The position numbers were made by a program, and so were the translations under genes. From contig LKNB01000015.1 of assembly GCA_001564055.1 (NCBI GenBank), positions 1-50,664 on the forward strand: a stretch of DNA of 50,664 bases, given 5' to 3'. This DNA is from Rhodothermaceae bacterium Tc-Br11_B2g6_7. GTDB lineage: Bacteria > Bacteroidota > Rhodothermia > Rhodothermales > Salinibacteraceae. This document shows positions 31,993 to 41,074 of this stretch, piece after piece (the first letter of the stretch is position 1; each line of letters opens with the position of its first letter). The notes below the pieces were generated by a model that searched no databases, was not told the DNA's origin, and saw nothing but the letters and a program-made list of their open reading frames with translations.

Positions 31993-33315
31993 TCAAATGA
32001 AATCAAAGCGCTCGGGGATAATGCGTCGCCAATCCACGCCCATGGCGCGCAGCGATTCCTCGGTGATGTCCATCACGGGGCCTGGCCCGCAGGAGTAGTA
32101 CGAGTATCGGTTTTTGTCATTGGGCAGGTAGCGCTCAATCTTGTCCCGATTGAGGAGCCCCACCTCATAGGCGAAGTCCACCTCATCAGGGGGGGCTTCC
32201 TCCAGGACATGCACGACCTTCAGATCGAGTTCGCCCTCCAGCGCCCGTAGCTCGTCGAGAAACAGGATGGTGTCGACGTTCGGATTGCAATTGATCACCC
32301 GGACGCTGCGGTCATCGCCCCGTGCGTGCATGGTGCGGAGGATGCTCATCGCCGGTACAACCCCGCTGCCGCCCACCACGAAGTAGAAGCCCTTGCTATC
32401 GTCCGCAATGGTAAAAGCGCCGTAGGGGCCGTCGATCCACGCATGGGTGCCGGGTTCGATGTGTTTCCACGATGCCGTGAAGTCGCCTTCTACCTGAGCA
32501 GTAAACTGGATCGTGTCGTCAGTTTCGGCGGACGCCATCGAGAATGGGTTCTGCTGCACCTGAAAAGGGGTGTCGCCGATCGTTATCCAGGCGAACTGTC
32601 CGGCTTTGTACGCCATCCCGTCGTGGCCGTCCGGCGCCAATTCCAGCGTCCAGGCATCGTCCTGCTCTTGGCGGACGGACTCCACGCGATACGGCCGTTT
32701 ACGCATGCGGAGCGGGCGGATAAGCCGCACCTCCACCAGCAGCCCTATCGCGATGAGTATCGCTGCCGACCAGACGCCCTGCTTCCAGAGGGTATCCAGG
32801 TAGTTGGAGACGTACAGGCCATGCCCCATCCCGATCACGACAATCAGTACAGCGAGTCCCGAGTGCGTCAGTCGCCACTGCTCATACGAAAAAAAACGCG
32901 GCAGGCCGCGGACGCTGATGAGGATGATCAGTACCATCGCCACCGTAACCGTGATGAGGGCCACGCCACGCAGGAAGTTGTCCGTCGGATCGAAAAAGCG
33001 GAGGTATGCCGGATCGGTCGCTATCAGCAAAATGGGATGTGCAAGGACGAGCGTTACACCGGCGATGCCTGCATAGCGATGAAAGTTCAGGATCATGTCG
33101 GTGCCGAAGCTGGGCGCTACCGACTTAAACCTCCCCGTGGTGATGAACTGTCCGATAAAGAACGCCATCCCCACGAATCCGAGACCCGCAGCAAACTCGG
33201 TCAGGAAGCCCCGACTTTCGGCCGGAGGATCCAATACGAAGAGGGCGAGCAACAGAACGTGAAGCAAGAAAAAGATACCCAGCCAGACGATGCCATCACG
33301 AAGGGTGTAATGCAT
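31993..33315 (-). CDS. Ferric-reductase-like transmembrane flavoprotein
   Basis: A 440-aa protein. The N-terminal half has six or so hydrophobic helices with histidines that could bind two haems (LNFHRYAG, LAHPILL, WRLTHSG, MGHGLY). The C-terminal half is a ferredoxin-NADP reductase module with QNPFSMAS (FAD site), GGSGVVPAMS (NAD(P)H site) and SCGPGPVMD, ending in an aromatic Phe. It moves electrons from NAD(P)H across the membrane, as in ferric reductases or NADPH oxidases; no 2Fe-2S domain is seen. It lies between two partial repeats of the acetamidase gene, which suggests it was inserted or left by a duplication. Confidence 0.85.
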   Translation of the reverse strand: MHYTLRDGIVWLGIFFLLHVLLLALFVLDPPAESRGFLTEFAAGLGFVGMAFFIGQFITTGRFKSVAPSFGTDMILNFHRYAGIAGVTLVLAHPILLIATDPAYLRFFDPTDNFLRGVALITVTVAMVLIILISVRGLPRFFSYEQWRLTHSGLAVLIVVIGMGHGLYVSNYLDTLWKQGVWSAAILIAIGLLVEVRLIRPLRMRKRPYRVESVRQEQDDAWTLELAPDGHDGMAYKAGQFAWITIGDTPFQVQQNPFSMASAETDDTIQFTAQVEGDFTASWKHIEPGTHAWIDGPYGAFTIADDSKGFYFVVGGSGVVPAMSILRTMHARGDDRSVRVINCNPNVDTILFLDELRALEGELDLKVVHVLEEAPPDEVDFAYEVGLLNRDKIERYLPNDKNRYSYYSCGPGPVMDITEESLRAMGVDWRRIIPERFDFI

Positions 33316-33444
33316 GTAGAGACTGTCCGGTGCGGATTCGTCACCAGAAGTTGTTGGTCAAGGATATCATGAGCCCCCGTAGTGCCGAAGGTACTCCCGG
33401 GTTCTGGAAAAGGTAGAACCGTGGAGGACAGCCAAGCGGCAGCA

Positions 33445-34794
33445 CTACAGCCCATACTGCTCGGCGGCAAAGCGCCAGAGGCCGGCGGCTTCAAGGCGTT
33501 GGCGTGGGGCGAGGAACGTCACCTGAATGACGCCGGGGTGGCGGCCGATTTCGATGGCACCGGTAATCGTGGCGCGGTTGCGCACTTCCGGGTCCGGCAT
33601 GTCAAGCAGGCGCGCGGCACGGCCGAGGCCGTTCTCGGTGGCGGCGTTCAGGTCGGGCCCGGAGCCGATGATGGAGATAGGGGCGGATTCTTCAATACCG
33701 TCGAGCCCCTGCGCGCGGGCGAGGCGCTCGGCCCGGGCCCGTTCGTCGGGCGTCAGCGGGGTAGCAGCCGGGGGCAGGTCTTCCCGCAGCGGAAACAACA
33801 CCGGGCCTTCGAGGGCGCGGTCCTTCACCACCTCCACGGCGAGCGTGACGGAGCCTGCTACGTCCATCGTGTGGCCGGCAATCTCGCCATCGCCCTGCAG
33901 CGCGTGCATGTCGCCGAGGTACACGCCGGCGCCCGGTACCTTCACGGGGCAGAGCAGGATCGTCCCAGCCCGCACCGCATCAATGTCCAGGTGGCCGTCG
34001 GTGCGGCATTCGGCCAGTTCTTCAGGGGTAAGAGCGTACTCGTGCGGAGCATCAATCAGCGCGGAGCCGAAGTCGCCGGCGTTGTGCGAGTCGGGGATGG
34101 CGCGGGAGGGCGTGGTGCCCAGCTGCCCCATGAACGGGCGGAGGCGCACGGGCAGCCCCACAAGGTCGTGCGGAGCGTAGGTCAGGATCGAGTGCTGCAC
34201 CGCATTATCCGGCATCGCCGCGTAGTTGTCGGCGTCGTGGCCAATGGCCTCGGCTCGCTCCTGGTCGACGGTGATACCGACGCCCCGCGCTCCATCGAAA
34301 ACCACGGTGTAGCCGTTGGTCATCCGAAAGGGGGTGACAGGGTCGCCCGTAGATACGTCGCGGACGGCGTCCTGCCCTACGCCCTTCACCTCCGTCTCGG
34401 GCCGCAGTTCGCCCGTGTTCGGGTTGCGCTTGGCCACGTACGGGTCGCCGTTGTAGTAGCCATCCACAAATTCATCGTGACCAGAGGCGGTGGCGAGCGA
34501 CGTCACGGTGATGTCGCGGATGCGCAGCGCGATCGCATCGCCAGGGGCGGCGCCTTCTACATAGACCGGCTCCGTGACCTCGTGCCCACCGTGCAGGCGC
34601 GGGGTGATCATCGGTCCCCAGCAGCCGGGCGCGGTGTTGGCGATGATGGTCCCGCCGTCCCGCACGGGGCCGAGCATCGCGCCCTCCGGATCAAGGACGC
34701 CATTGGTAAAGGTGTCCACCGTGAGGCTCCGGACGGCGGTGCCGTTGGTCATGGGCGTAGCAGCGGCGGTCTGCTCCTGGGACTTGGTTGACAT
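33445..34794 (-). CDS. Acetamidase/formamidase (FmdA/AmdA family)
   Basis: A 449-aa amidohydrolase of the FmdA_AmdA family that hydrolyses small amides (formamide or acetamide) to ammonia and an acid. The family has DGGTIIANTAPGCWG, GGHEVTEPVYVEGA and EVGRHPGVIQVTF near the end. The start at 34794 has AGGAGGAT upstream, one of the few strong Shine-Dalgarno sites in the window, and follows the MoaD-like gene by 4 bases. This pair is probably one transcript. A partial copy of its 3' end lies at 31545-31648. Confidence 0.88.
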   Translation of the reverse strand: MSTKSQEQTAAATPMTNGTAVRSLTVDTFTNGVLDPEGAMLGPVRDGGTIIANTAPGCWGPMITPRLHGGHEVTEPVYVEGAAPGDAIALRIRDITVTSLATASGHDEFVDGYYNGDPYVAKRNPNTGELRPETEVKGVGQDAVRDVSTGDPVTPFRMTNGYTVVFDGARGVGITVDQERAEAIGHDADNYAAMPDNAVQHSILTYAPHDLVGLPVRLRPFMGQLGTTPSRAIPDSHNAGDFGSALIDAPHEYALTPEELAECRTDGHLDIDAVRAGTILLCPVKVPGAGVYLGDMHALQGDGEIAGHTMDVAGSVTLAVEVVKDRALEGPVLFPLREDLPPAATPLTPDERARAERLARAQGLDGIEESAPISIIGSGPDLNAATENGLGRAARLLDMPDPEVRNRATITGAIEIGRHPGVIQVTFLAPRQRLEAAGLWRFAAEQYGL

Positions 34795-34798
34795 AGCG

Positions 34799-35068
34799 TT
34801 ATCCTCCTGAAACGGGGGGTATGAGTGTGAGGGTCGGGGGTGGTGAGGCGTTGGCCAGCGGCTGTTCTTCCGCGCCCAGAATACGATCGCCCGCCACCAG
34901 CAGGGCGCTCTCGACCACACCGGCTGCGTCCGGGTACGTCTCCGCTACGACGGCGCGGATGTCGCGGGTGGTGGCGTCCGGCGAAGCCTGCACCGTTACC
35001 ACGGGCCGCCCCACGCGTCCGGCGAGGCTGGACCGGAGCTGGATGCGGACGGCGGTGGTAGCAGACAT
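34799..35068 (-). CDS. MoaD/ThiS-like ubiquitin-fold protein
   Basis: An 89-aa protein with the MoaD ending: PTLTLIPPVSGG, where the terminal Gly-Gly is the site that is adenylated and thiocarboxylated. It also has VRIQLRSSLAG at the N-terminus and YPDAAGVVESALLVAG in the middle, as in sulfur carriers for molybdopterin or thiamin. The gene is directly upstream of the acetamidase and shares its transcript, which is unusual; no MoaE, MoeB or ThiF is present in the window. It may supply sulfur for molybdopterin, or be part of another sulfur transfer. Confidence 0.8.
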   Translation of the reverse strand: MSATTAVRIQLRSSLAGRVGRPVVTVQASPDATTRDIRAVVAETYPDAAGVVESALLVAGDRILGAEEQPLANASPPPTLTLIPPVSGG

Positions 35069-35326
35069 ACGGTTGGCGTGGGTCTTAATAGGCGGTACGG
35101 ACGTACTGCAGGGCCTTCACCTAAACTGCATGCAGGCGGCAGGGTTCGACAGCCGCTCCTGCCCAGGGGCCTGGGCTCGCGGCCGGAACGATGAGATGCA
35201 GGAGAAAGGCGATGTGCATGTGCTGGCCCGTCGCCATCGCATGTGTTGGGCAGGGTTGCTACCTTGACTAACGTCACGCGCAAGGCAACACTGCTGCCGC
35301 TCCTACGCACCCGTGCCCAACAACCC

Positions 35327-37366
35327 ATGCATCGCTTCCCCCATGTTCCTGTCCTTGCCCTGCTGCTGAGCGTAGCGGTCGCCCCAGCGGCCGCCCAAAC
35401 GGAAATGGTGGCCTCGCCCAACAGCCGGATTCAGGTGGCGGTCACGACCCAAGGTCCGCTCACCTACTCGGTCATGCACGATGACGAGCTGCTGGTAGAG
35501 GCCTCGCCGCTGGGGGTGGTGCTATCGACGGGCGATACGCTCGGCACCGACGTCCGCCTCGTCCATGCCGCGGAGCGTTCGCATGACGAAACGTGGACGC
35601 AGCCGTGGGGCGAGGTGACAACGATTCGTGACCATCACCGAGAACTCCACCTGGCGCTGGCTGAGGACGAGCGCCGGATGGACCTGCGGGTGCGCGTGTT
35701 CGACGACGGCGTGGGCTTCCGATACGAATGGCCGGCACAGGACGGGCTGGCGTCCTTCGAGATCATGGGCGAACGCACGGGTTTCCGGTTTGCCCGCGAC
35801 GCCGAGGCGTGGTGGATCCGCGCCTACGAGTGGAACCGCTACGAGTACCTGTACGAGAACACACGGCTCTCGCAGGCCGGCTCCGTGCTGCACACGCCGT
35901 TTACGCTCGCCTTCGCCGAGGGGCCGTTCGTGGCCGTTCACGAGGCGGCCCTGGTCGATTATGCAGCCATGTCGCTCCGTCGATCGGGTCCGCTTGCATA
36001 TCAAGCGGACCTGGCGCCGTGGTCTACCGGCGTGCGCGTCTACGCCGAGGCGCCTGCGCAGTCCCCATGGCGCGTGCTGCTCATTGGCGACGTCCCGGGC
36101 GACCTGGTGACAAACTACACGGTCCTCAATCTGAACGCGCCGAACACGCTTGGGGATGTATCCTGGGTACAGCCCGGCACGTATGTGGGCATCTGGTGGG
36201 GGATGCACCTTGGCGAGCTAACCTGGTGGCCTGGCCCGCACCTGGGGGCTACCACTGAGCGGGCGAAGCGCTACATCGATTTTGCCGCAGCCCACGACTT
36301 TGACGGGGTATTGGTGGAGGGGTGGAACGTCGGCTGGGACGCCGACTGGTTGGGCGACGGTCGCAGTTTTTCCTTCACCGACCCGGTTGAGGCGTTCGAT
36401 CTCGAAGCGGTGGCAGCGTATGCGCGCGAGCGGGGGACGCGCCTGGTTGGCCATCACGAGACTGCCGGTAACGTGCCTGGCTACGAGGCGCAGATGGATT
36501 CCGCGTATGCGCTTATGGCGGACCTTGGCGTGACCTCCGTGAAGACCGGTTACGTGCAGTGGGGCATGAACTTTCCACGCACCGAGGGGCCGGGCGTGGC
36601 CCCAGGCGACACCGCACGCGAGTGGAACTACGGGCAGTACATGGTCAACCACTACCGCCGCACGCTGGAGGCTGCCGCGCGTCATCAACTCAGCCTGAAC
36701 ATCCACGAACCGATCAAGAGCACGGGTCTGCGCCGGACGTATCCCAATCTGCTGACCACCGAGGGCGCACGCGGGCAGGAGTTTAACTCGCCGGGCGGGG
36801 GCGGCAACGGGCCGGGCCACGTCCCTACCCTTGTGTTTACCCGGATGCTGGCCGGGCCGATGGACTTCACCCCAGGGATCTTTGATATCGCGGCCGCCGA
36901 TGAGGAGCACAACCGCGTGCCCACCACGCTGGCGGGGCAGCTGGCCCTCTACGTTGTCCTCTTCAGTCCGCTGCACATGGCCGCCGACCTCGTCGAGAAT
37001 TACGCGCCGCATCTTGATGCGCTGCAGTTCATCAAAGACGTGCCCGTTGATTGGGCGGACACGCGCGTGTTGGAGGGCGCAATCGGCGAGCACGTCACCA
37101 TCGCGCGGCAGGACCGGCACTCAGACGACTGGTACCTCGGCGCCAAAACGAACGGAGAGTCCCGCACAGTCGCTGTTGCGCTCGACTTCCTTGAGGCCGG
37201 CCGCACCTACACCGCTACGCTCTACCGTGATGCGGACGACGCAGACTGGCGCTCCAACCCGGTCGCCTACACCATCGAATCGCGCACGGTCACGGCCGAC
37301 GCCCAGCTGCGCATACCCCTGGCGCCCGGTGGAGGGCTGGCTGTTCGGTTTGTCCCTGAAGACTGA
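35327..37366 (+). CDS. Glycoside hydrolase family 97 alpha-glucosidase
   Basis: A 679-aa protein of the GH97 family, Ca-dependent enzymes of Bacteroidota that cleave alpha-glucosides (SusB) or galactosides. A signal peptide (ending APAAAQ) is followed by an N-terminal beta-sandwich, then the catalytic barrel (about 250-560) with VEGWNVGWDADWLGDG, VGHHETAGN, LNIHEP and RTYPNLLTTEGARGQEFN. The final 120 residues are a beta domain. The start at 35327 is used because it gives a clean signal; a longer in-frame start at 35243 does not. It is divergent from the MoaD-like gene. It may work with the surface SusC/SusD pair, but they are not adjacent. Confidence 0.9.
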   Translation: MHRFPHVPVLALLLSVAVAPAAAQTEMVASPNSRIQVAVTTQGPLTYSVMHDDELLVEASPLGVVLSTGDTLGTDVRLVHAAERSHDETWTQPWGEVTTIRDHHRELHLALAEDERRMDLRVRVFDDGVGFRYEWPAQDGLASFEIMGERTGFRFARDAEAWWIRAYEWNRYEYLYENTRLSQAGSVLHTPFTLAFAEGPFVAVHEAALVDYAAMSLRRSGPLAYQADLAPWSTGVRVYAEAPAQSPWRVLLIGDVPGDLVTNYTVLNLNAPNTLGDVSWVQPGTYVGIWWGMHLGELTWWPGPHLGATTERAKRYIDFAAAHDFDGVLVEGWNVGWDADWLGDGRSFSFTDPVEAFDLEAVAAYARERGTRLVGHHETAGNVPGYEAQMDSAYALMADLGVTSVKTGYVQWGMNFPRTEGPGVAPGDTAREWNYGQYMVNHYRRTLEAAARHQLSLNIHEPIKSTGLRRTYPNLLTTEGARGQEFNSPGGGGNGPGHVPTLVFTRMLAGPMDFTPGIFDIAAADEEHNRVPTTLAGQLALYVVLFSPLHMAADLVENYAPHLDALQFIKDVPVDWADTRVLEGAIGEHVTIARQDRHSDDWYLGAKTNGESRTVAVALDFLEAGRTYTATLYRDADDADWRSNPVAYTIESRTVTADAQLRIPLAPGGGLAVRFVPED

Positions 37367-37557
37367 ACCCACCGCAGTCGCATCTGATGGGCGCGCTGCC
37401 CCTCTTGGCACGGGGTAGCCCGGGCCCTGCGTCGTCATCGCCCAGATGCTCGCCCCCATATCCTCAATCCTCACCGCGCATCCGTAGCTCGTGCTCTTCC
37501 TCACCTCATCCAATCCATAGAACGACTGCGGTTTTTTTTGCATTCATGTGAGCCGCA

Positions 37558-38430
37558 CTACTGGTCTGCTGTAAGCGCCGATTCGTCTTGGTAATAGCGC
37601 AGGCACTCGGCCTCTCGCCCGCGTACGACCCGCTTCCCTTCAAGTCGGCCGGACGTTTCGGTTACCACCGTCCACTGCGTCTGGGCGGCATCTTCCCGGT
37701 AGATCACCACCCAATCGTCCGTTCGGTCGAGGGCATGGGCCCGGGCGGTGTTGGAGTACAGCGCCGTATAGTGCCGGTCCTCGCGCTCCGTGTGCAGAAT
37801 GGGAAGCCACGCTTCGTTCTCGGGATTGAAGCGCCGCGGTGCGATCGTGCGCAGGTCGCCCGCCGCGGCCTTGCTTCGGTACGCGCGGTCGACATCGAGC
37901 AACTCGTCCACCGGTACGGTCGCGGTGTCAGACGTGCGCCGGCGCAACCGGGCAGCGAGGGCATCGCGTAGGGCCTGTAGCCGCCGCGCCCCGATGCCCT
38001 CAACGTCGGCCAGGCGTCCGTCGTGGGCCGCTTGCTCCAGGGCCTCAAGCGTCTCAATGCCCAGCGTGTCATGGATGCGCTCAGCGAGCGTCGGGCCGAT
38101 GCCTGGCAACTGCCGAAAGACCAACGCCGGCGTGACGATGCCGCGCAGGCGCTCCAGATAGCGCCAGCGCCCGGTTTCCAGCACTTCAACGATCGCATTG
38201 GCAAGCGAGGACCCGATGGTAGGGAGATCGATCAATCCTTCCCGTTCATCCTCCGCATAGATGTCCTCTACGGAGCGGTCAAGGTTCGCCAAGGTTGACG
38301 CCCCTTGCCGGTACGCCCGCACGCGAAACGGGCTTGCATCCTGTGCTTCCAGTAAGTCGGCTGCTTCGCGAAAGTGCTCGGCAACGTCAAGGTTGATCGG
38401 GACGATGCTTGGTGTGTCGGGGTCAGTCAT
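37558..38430 (-). CDS. HhH DNA-binding protein resembling the N-terminus of PolX
   Basis: A 290-aa protein. The first about 180 residues match the 8-kDa plus HhH part of PolX/DNA polymerase beta: FREAADLLEAQD, PFRVRAYRQGASTL, LPTIGSSLANAI and LPGIGPTLAERIHDTLG. No polymerase core and no PHP phosphatase domain follow. Instead a C-terminal domain (about 200-290) has LHTEREDRHYTALYSNT and WTVVTETSG, which I do not recognise. It is probably a DNA-binding protein for gaps or ends. A stand-alone protein of this type is known in some lineages. Confidence 0.75.
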   Translation of the reverse strand: MTDPDTPSIVPINLDVAEHFREAADLLEAQDASPFRVRAYRQGASTLANLDRSVEDIYAEDEREGLIDLPTIGSSLANAIVEVLETGRWRYLERLRGIVTPALVFRQLPGIGPTLAERIHDTLGIETLEALEQAAHDGRLADVEGIGARRLQALRDALAARLRRRTSDTATVPVDELLDVDRAYRSKAAAGDLRTIAPRRFNPENEAWLPILHTEREDRHYTALYSNTARAHALDRTDDWVVIYREDAAQTQWTVVTETSGRLEGKRVVRGREAECLRYYQDESALTADQ

Positions 38431-38598
38431 GGATAGCTGAACGCGGCTGAGCGGTGCAAGGAGGGAGAGAACAGCTGGTCATGGTGCGAACGAGGGCCCG
38501 CCCCTCTTCCCGTACGGCAGTCAGATCGCTGGGGCCCACCACCGTGCGGGGTGCCGTAGGGTGGACCCACGATGCCGGGTGAGAAGAAGGCGGCCTAT

Positions 38599-39447
38599 CT
38601 ATCCTTTAAATGTTTGCACCCGCCCGAAGAGGTCATGCGGACCCCAGATGCCGCTACGCAGGCATTCGAGCTGTACGATCTGGCTGTGGTCTACGAAGAG
38701 GTTTACCTCTGGCCCGTAGTTCTGGATGTACCACGGAAAGACGTGCGGGTCCGCCGCTTCAAACATCAGGTGGTCCAGCCCCAGTTCGTCGATAAACCGT
38801 GCTGGGATCTCGGTGCGCATCTCCGGCACATTCTCGGTGATGCCTTCGCTTTCAATCATGATCTGGTACGCCCCGGCCTCAACAAAACGCTTGGCCTGCG
38901 CGATGGCTTGGGCGGGGTCCTGCTGGCCGATCTGCTCCAGCTCCTCGGTGGTCGTTGCGCCGCCGCCCGCGCCATGCTGGATGCCGACCTCCGGCTTGGC
39001 CTTCAGGCCCGCCTCCTGCACGGCTTCGATGAGGCGCAGCCAGTCATCGGTGGGCAGCGTGATGAAGCCAGCCGAAATCTCGATGATATCGAAGCCCAGC
39101 CGCCCGCACTCATCGATGTACTGATACACAGCGTCTGCTCCCTGCGTCAGCACGTATTCCATGAAGCCACCCGTAGAGACGAGCACGTCGTGCGTATGGG
39201 CCAGGTCGAGCAGCGCCTGGACTTCCTCCTCCGGCATCAGACTGAAGGAGCCGCCGGCAAACTTGAGGGTGTCGACGTAGTGGCCCATCGTGGAGAGCAC
39301 GTCGTCGAGATAGCCGGTGCCCATCACGCTGTAGTAGGGCCCGCGGATCTCGGTGATTCCGACCGTGCGCGGCTTCGCGCCACGGTCATTGAGATCGAGA
39401 AACTGAAAGGCGCGCCGAGGGTCGCCGGTTACGTTTGAGTCGCTCAT
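38599..39447 (-). CDS. Phosphosulfolactate synthase-like protein (ComA/HSA32 family)
   Basis: A 282-aa TIM-barrel protein of the ComA family, which joins sulfite to phosphoenolpyruvate to give phosphosulfolactate. Motifs are GITEIRGPYYSVMG near residue 30, LKFAGGSFSLM, STGGFMEYVL, FDIIEISAGFI, KPEVGIQHGAGGG and LMFEAADPHVF. Bacteria make no coenzyme M by this route as a rule, so a different sulfonate product is likely; in this lineage sulfonolipids (via cysteate) are one option. The gene sits 82 bases downstream of MmgE/PrpD on the same strand. Confidence 0.82.
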   Translation of the reverse strand: MSDSNVTGDPRRAFQFLDLNDRGAKPRTVGITEIRGPYYSVMGTGYLDDVLSTMGHYVDTLKFAGGSFSLMPEEEVQALLDLAHTHDVLVSTGGFMEYVLTQGADAVYQYIDECGRLGFDIIEISAGFITLPTDDWLRLIEAVQEAGLKAKPEVGIQHGAGGGATTTEELEQIGQQDPAQAIAQAKRFVEAGAYQIMIESEGITENVPEMRTEIPARFIDELGLDHLMFEAADPHVFPWYIQNYGPEVNLFVDHSQIVQLECLRSGIWGPHDLFGRVQTFKG

Positions 39448-39529
39448 GGTCGATGGCAGGATGGTGGATGGTGAATTCGAGGTCGAAATAGGACACAGCG
39501 CGCCATGTCAGCACCAGGCGAGGCGGCAC

Positions 39530-40900
39530 TTACGATCTCGGCAGGGTGACACGAGCAAGCAGGTCGAAGAGGTCGCGCGCCGGAATGGTCTCCAGGGCCT
39601 CCACGGCGGCGATGATGTCGCTACGGAGCGCCGTGTCTGTGTGCGGTGTCGCAAGCCGTGCAAACTTCTCCGAGACCGTCTCCCACGTCATTGGGCGGGT
39701 GTGAAAGCCCTCGTAGTCCTCCTTGTGGATCTCGTAGGTGTGCCCATCCGCATGGATGCGAATGTCGCAGACCATGTGGTCAGGGAAACGGTCGCTGTAA
39801 TCGGGGTTTTCCGTGACGGTGATTTTGCGCAGGAGCGACTGCACATCGTCCGACGCAATCCGCTTCGGCTGGTACTGCGCGGGCAATACCTGATCGTCCA
39901 AGAGCGCCACTGCCGTCATGTAGTGCAGGCTGTGGTCGGCCTCCTCCTTCCGGCGCACGACGGTCTTGTCGCCCTCCTCGCCCCCGCCGATGATGTGGAA
40001 GGCCACGTCGAACGTGTCGATCTCAATGCGGTCGATCGCTTGCGGATCGATGCCGTGTTTACGCTTTAGCGTGAGCGCCCCTTCGAGCGTGGACTGCGAG
40101 TGGACTTCGGCATTGTATTTCTTGATGATCGTCCGCGTGACGCGCTCCAGGTCCTCCGCGCTCCAATCAAGGTCAAACTCGCCAGCGATCGAGTGCATGA
40201 AGCCCTTGTTGCCCTCAACAACCTCGGGCGGGCCGGTTATGCCACGCATTGCGAGGAAGGCGGAGTGCGTGGCCGTGAAGCCCGTCTCCGGATAGGCCAG
40301 CCCTTTCCAGTGCGTGATCTCACCGGTGCGGGTGACGCGGAGTGCGTTATGCGCTGTCCCGCTGATGGCAAGGGCATGGGCCGTCCGTTTGGGGTCAAGC
40401 CCGAGCGCTTTTGCCGCCCCAGCCGCCGCAGCGTACTGGCCCTGCACCGTGTGGTCAAATCCTTTGGCGCGCACCGGTGCTTCATCGCTGAGGCGACAGT
40501 GCACCTGATACGCAACAGCGAGCGCTTCAAGTAACGCCCGCCCGGAGCCCTCGCGGTACTCTACGGCGGCCATTACCGAGCCGAGGTTATCGCTGGGGTG
40601 GCACGTCTCGCCCTTTGCCAGGTAGCTGTCGTTGTAGTCAAGGTAGCGGACGAGCGCTGAATTGTAGAACGCGGCCCGGTCGGGCGCGGCGCTTCCGCCC
40701 CCGATAAGCGTCGCATGATCGGCCCCGTCGAAGTCTGCCAGGTGCGCGCGAAGGATACGGAGGGGTTCGCTGTCCAGCGCACCGATCGCGCAGCCGAGAC
40801 TGTCGAGCACGCGCACCTTGAGCTGCTGGCGCGCGGCAGAGGAACACGCATCGTAGCCGGCTTCCTCAACATAGCGTGCAAGTGATTGGACGTGGGTCAT
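39530..40900 (-). CDS. MmgE/PrpD family protein
   Basis: A 456-aa protein of the MmgE/PrpD family, which includes 2-methylcitrate dehydratase and cis-aconitate decarboxylase. The N-terminal helical part (ASSAARQQLKVRVLDSLGCAIG) and GKGETCHPSDN-like, SAIAGEFDLDW-like segments are present (here AKGETCHPSDN and SIAGEFDLDW), with the GMAYPETGF-like LAYPETGF and THSAFLAMRG. No methylcitrate synthase (PrpC) is nearby, so the substrate is uncertain. It shares a direction with the phosphosulfolactate synthase-like gene. Confidence 0.85.
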   Translation of the reverse strand: MTHVQSLARYVEEAGYDACSSAARQQLKVRVLDSLGCAIGALDSEPLRILRAHLADFDGADHATLIGGGSAAPDRAAFYNSALVRYLDYNDSYLAKGETCHPSDNLGSVMAAVEYREGSGRALLEALAVAYQVHCRLSDEAPVRAKGFDHTVQGQYAAAAGAAKALGLDPKRTAHALAISGTAHNALRVTRTGEITHWKGLAYPETGFTATHSAFLAMRGITGPPEVVEGNKGFMHSIAGEFDLDWSAEDLERVTRTIIKKYNAEVHSQSTLEGALTLKRKHGIDPQAIDRIEIDTFDVAFHIIGGGEEGDKTVVRRKEEADHSLHYMTAVALLDDQVLPAQYQPKRIASDDVQSLLRKITVTENPDYSDRFPDHMVCDIRIHADGHTYEIHKEDYEGFHTRPMTWETVSEKFARLATPHTDTALRSDIIAAVEALETIPARDLFDLLARVTLPRS

Positions 40901-41074
40901 GAGTCTGCGAAGGATGCGAGAGGTGTACGGCTTTGCCTGGGGGTGCCAAGTATCGTGGGTACAGGCCAGCCACTGCGCAGCGGCTGGCCCTGTGAAGGGC
41001 CGGCGCCCTCATACACGTACGGCGGTAAGGCAACCGGTGCCCACCGCCGTTCCTGGTGCTATGCTATATCAGCC

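Noticed and set aside
35143-35170. GGTTCGACAGCC, resembling a tRNA T-loop
   Set aside because: No T-arm stem, acceptor stem or anticodon arm can be drawn around it.
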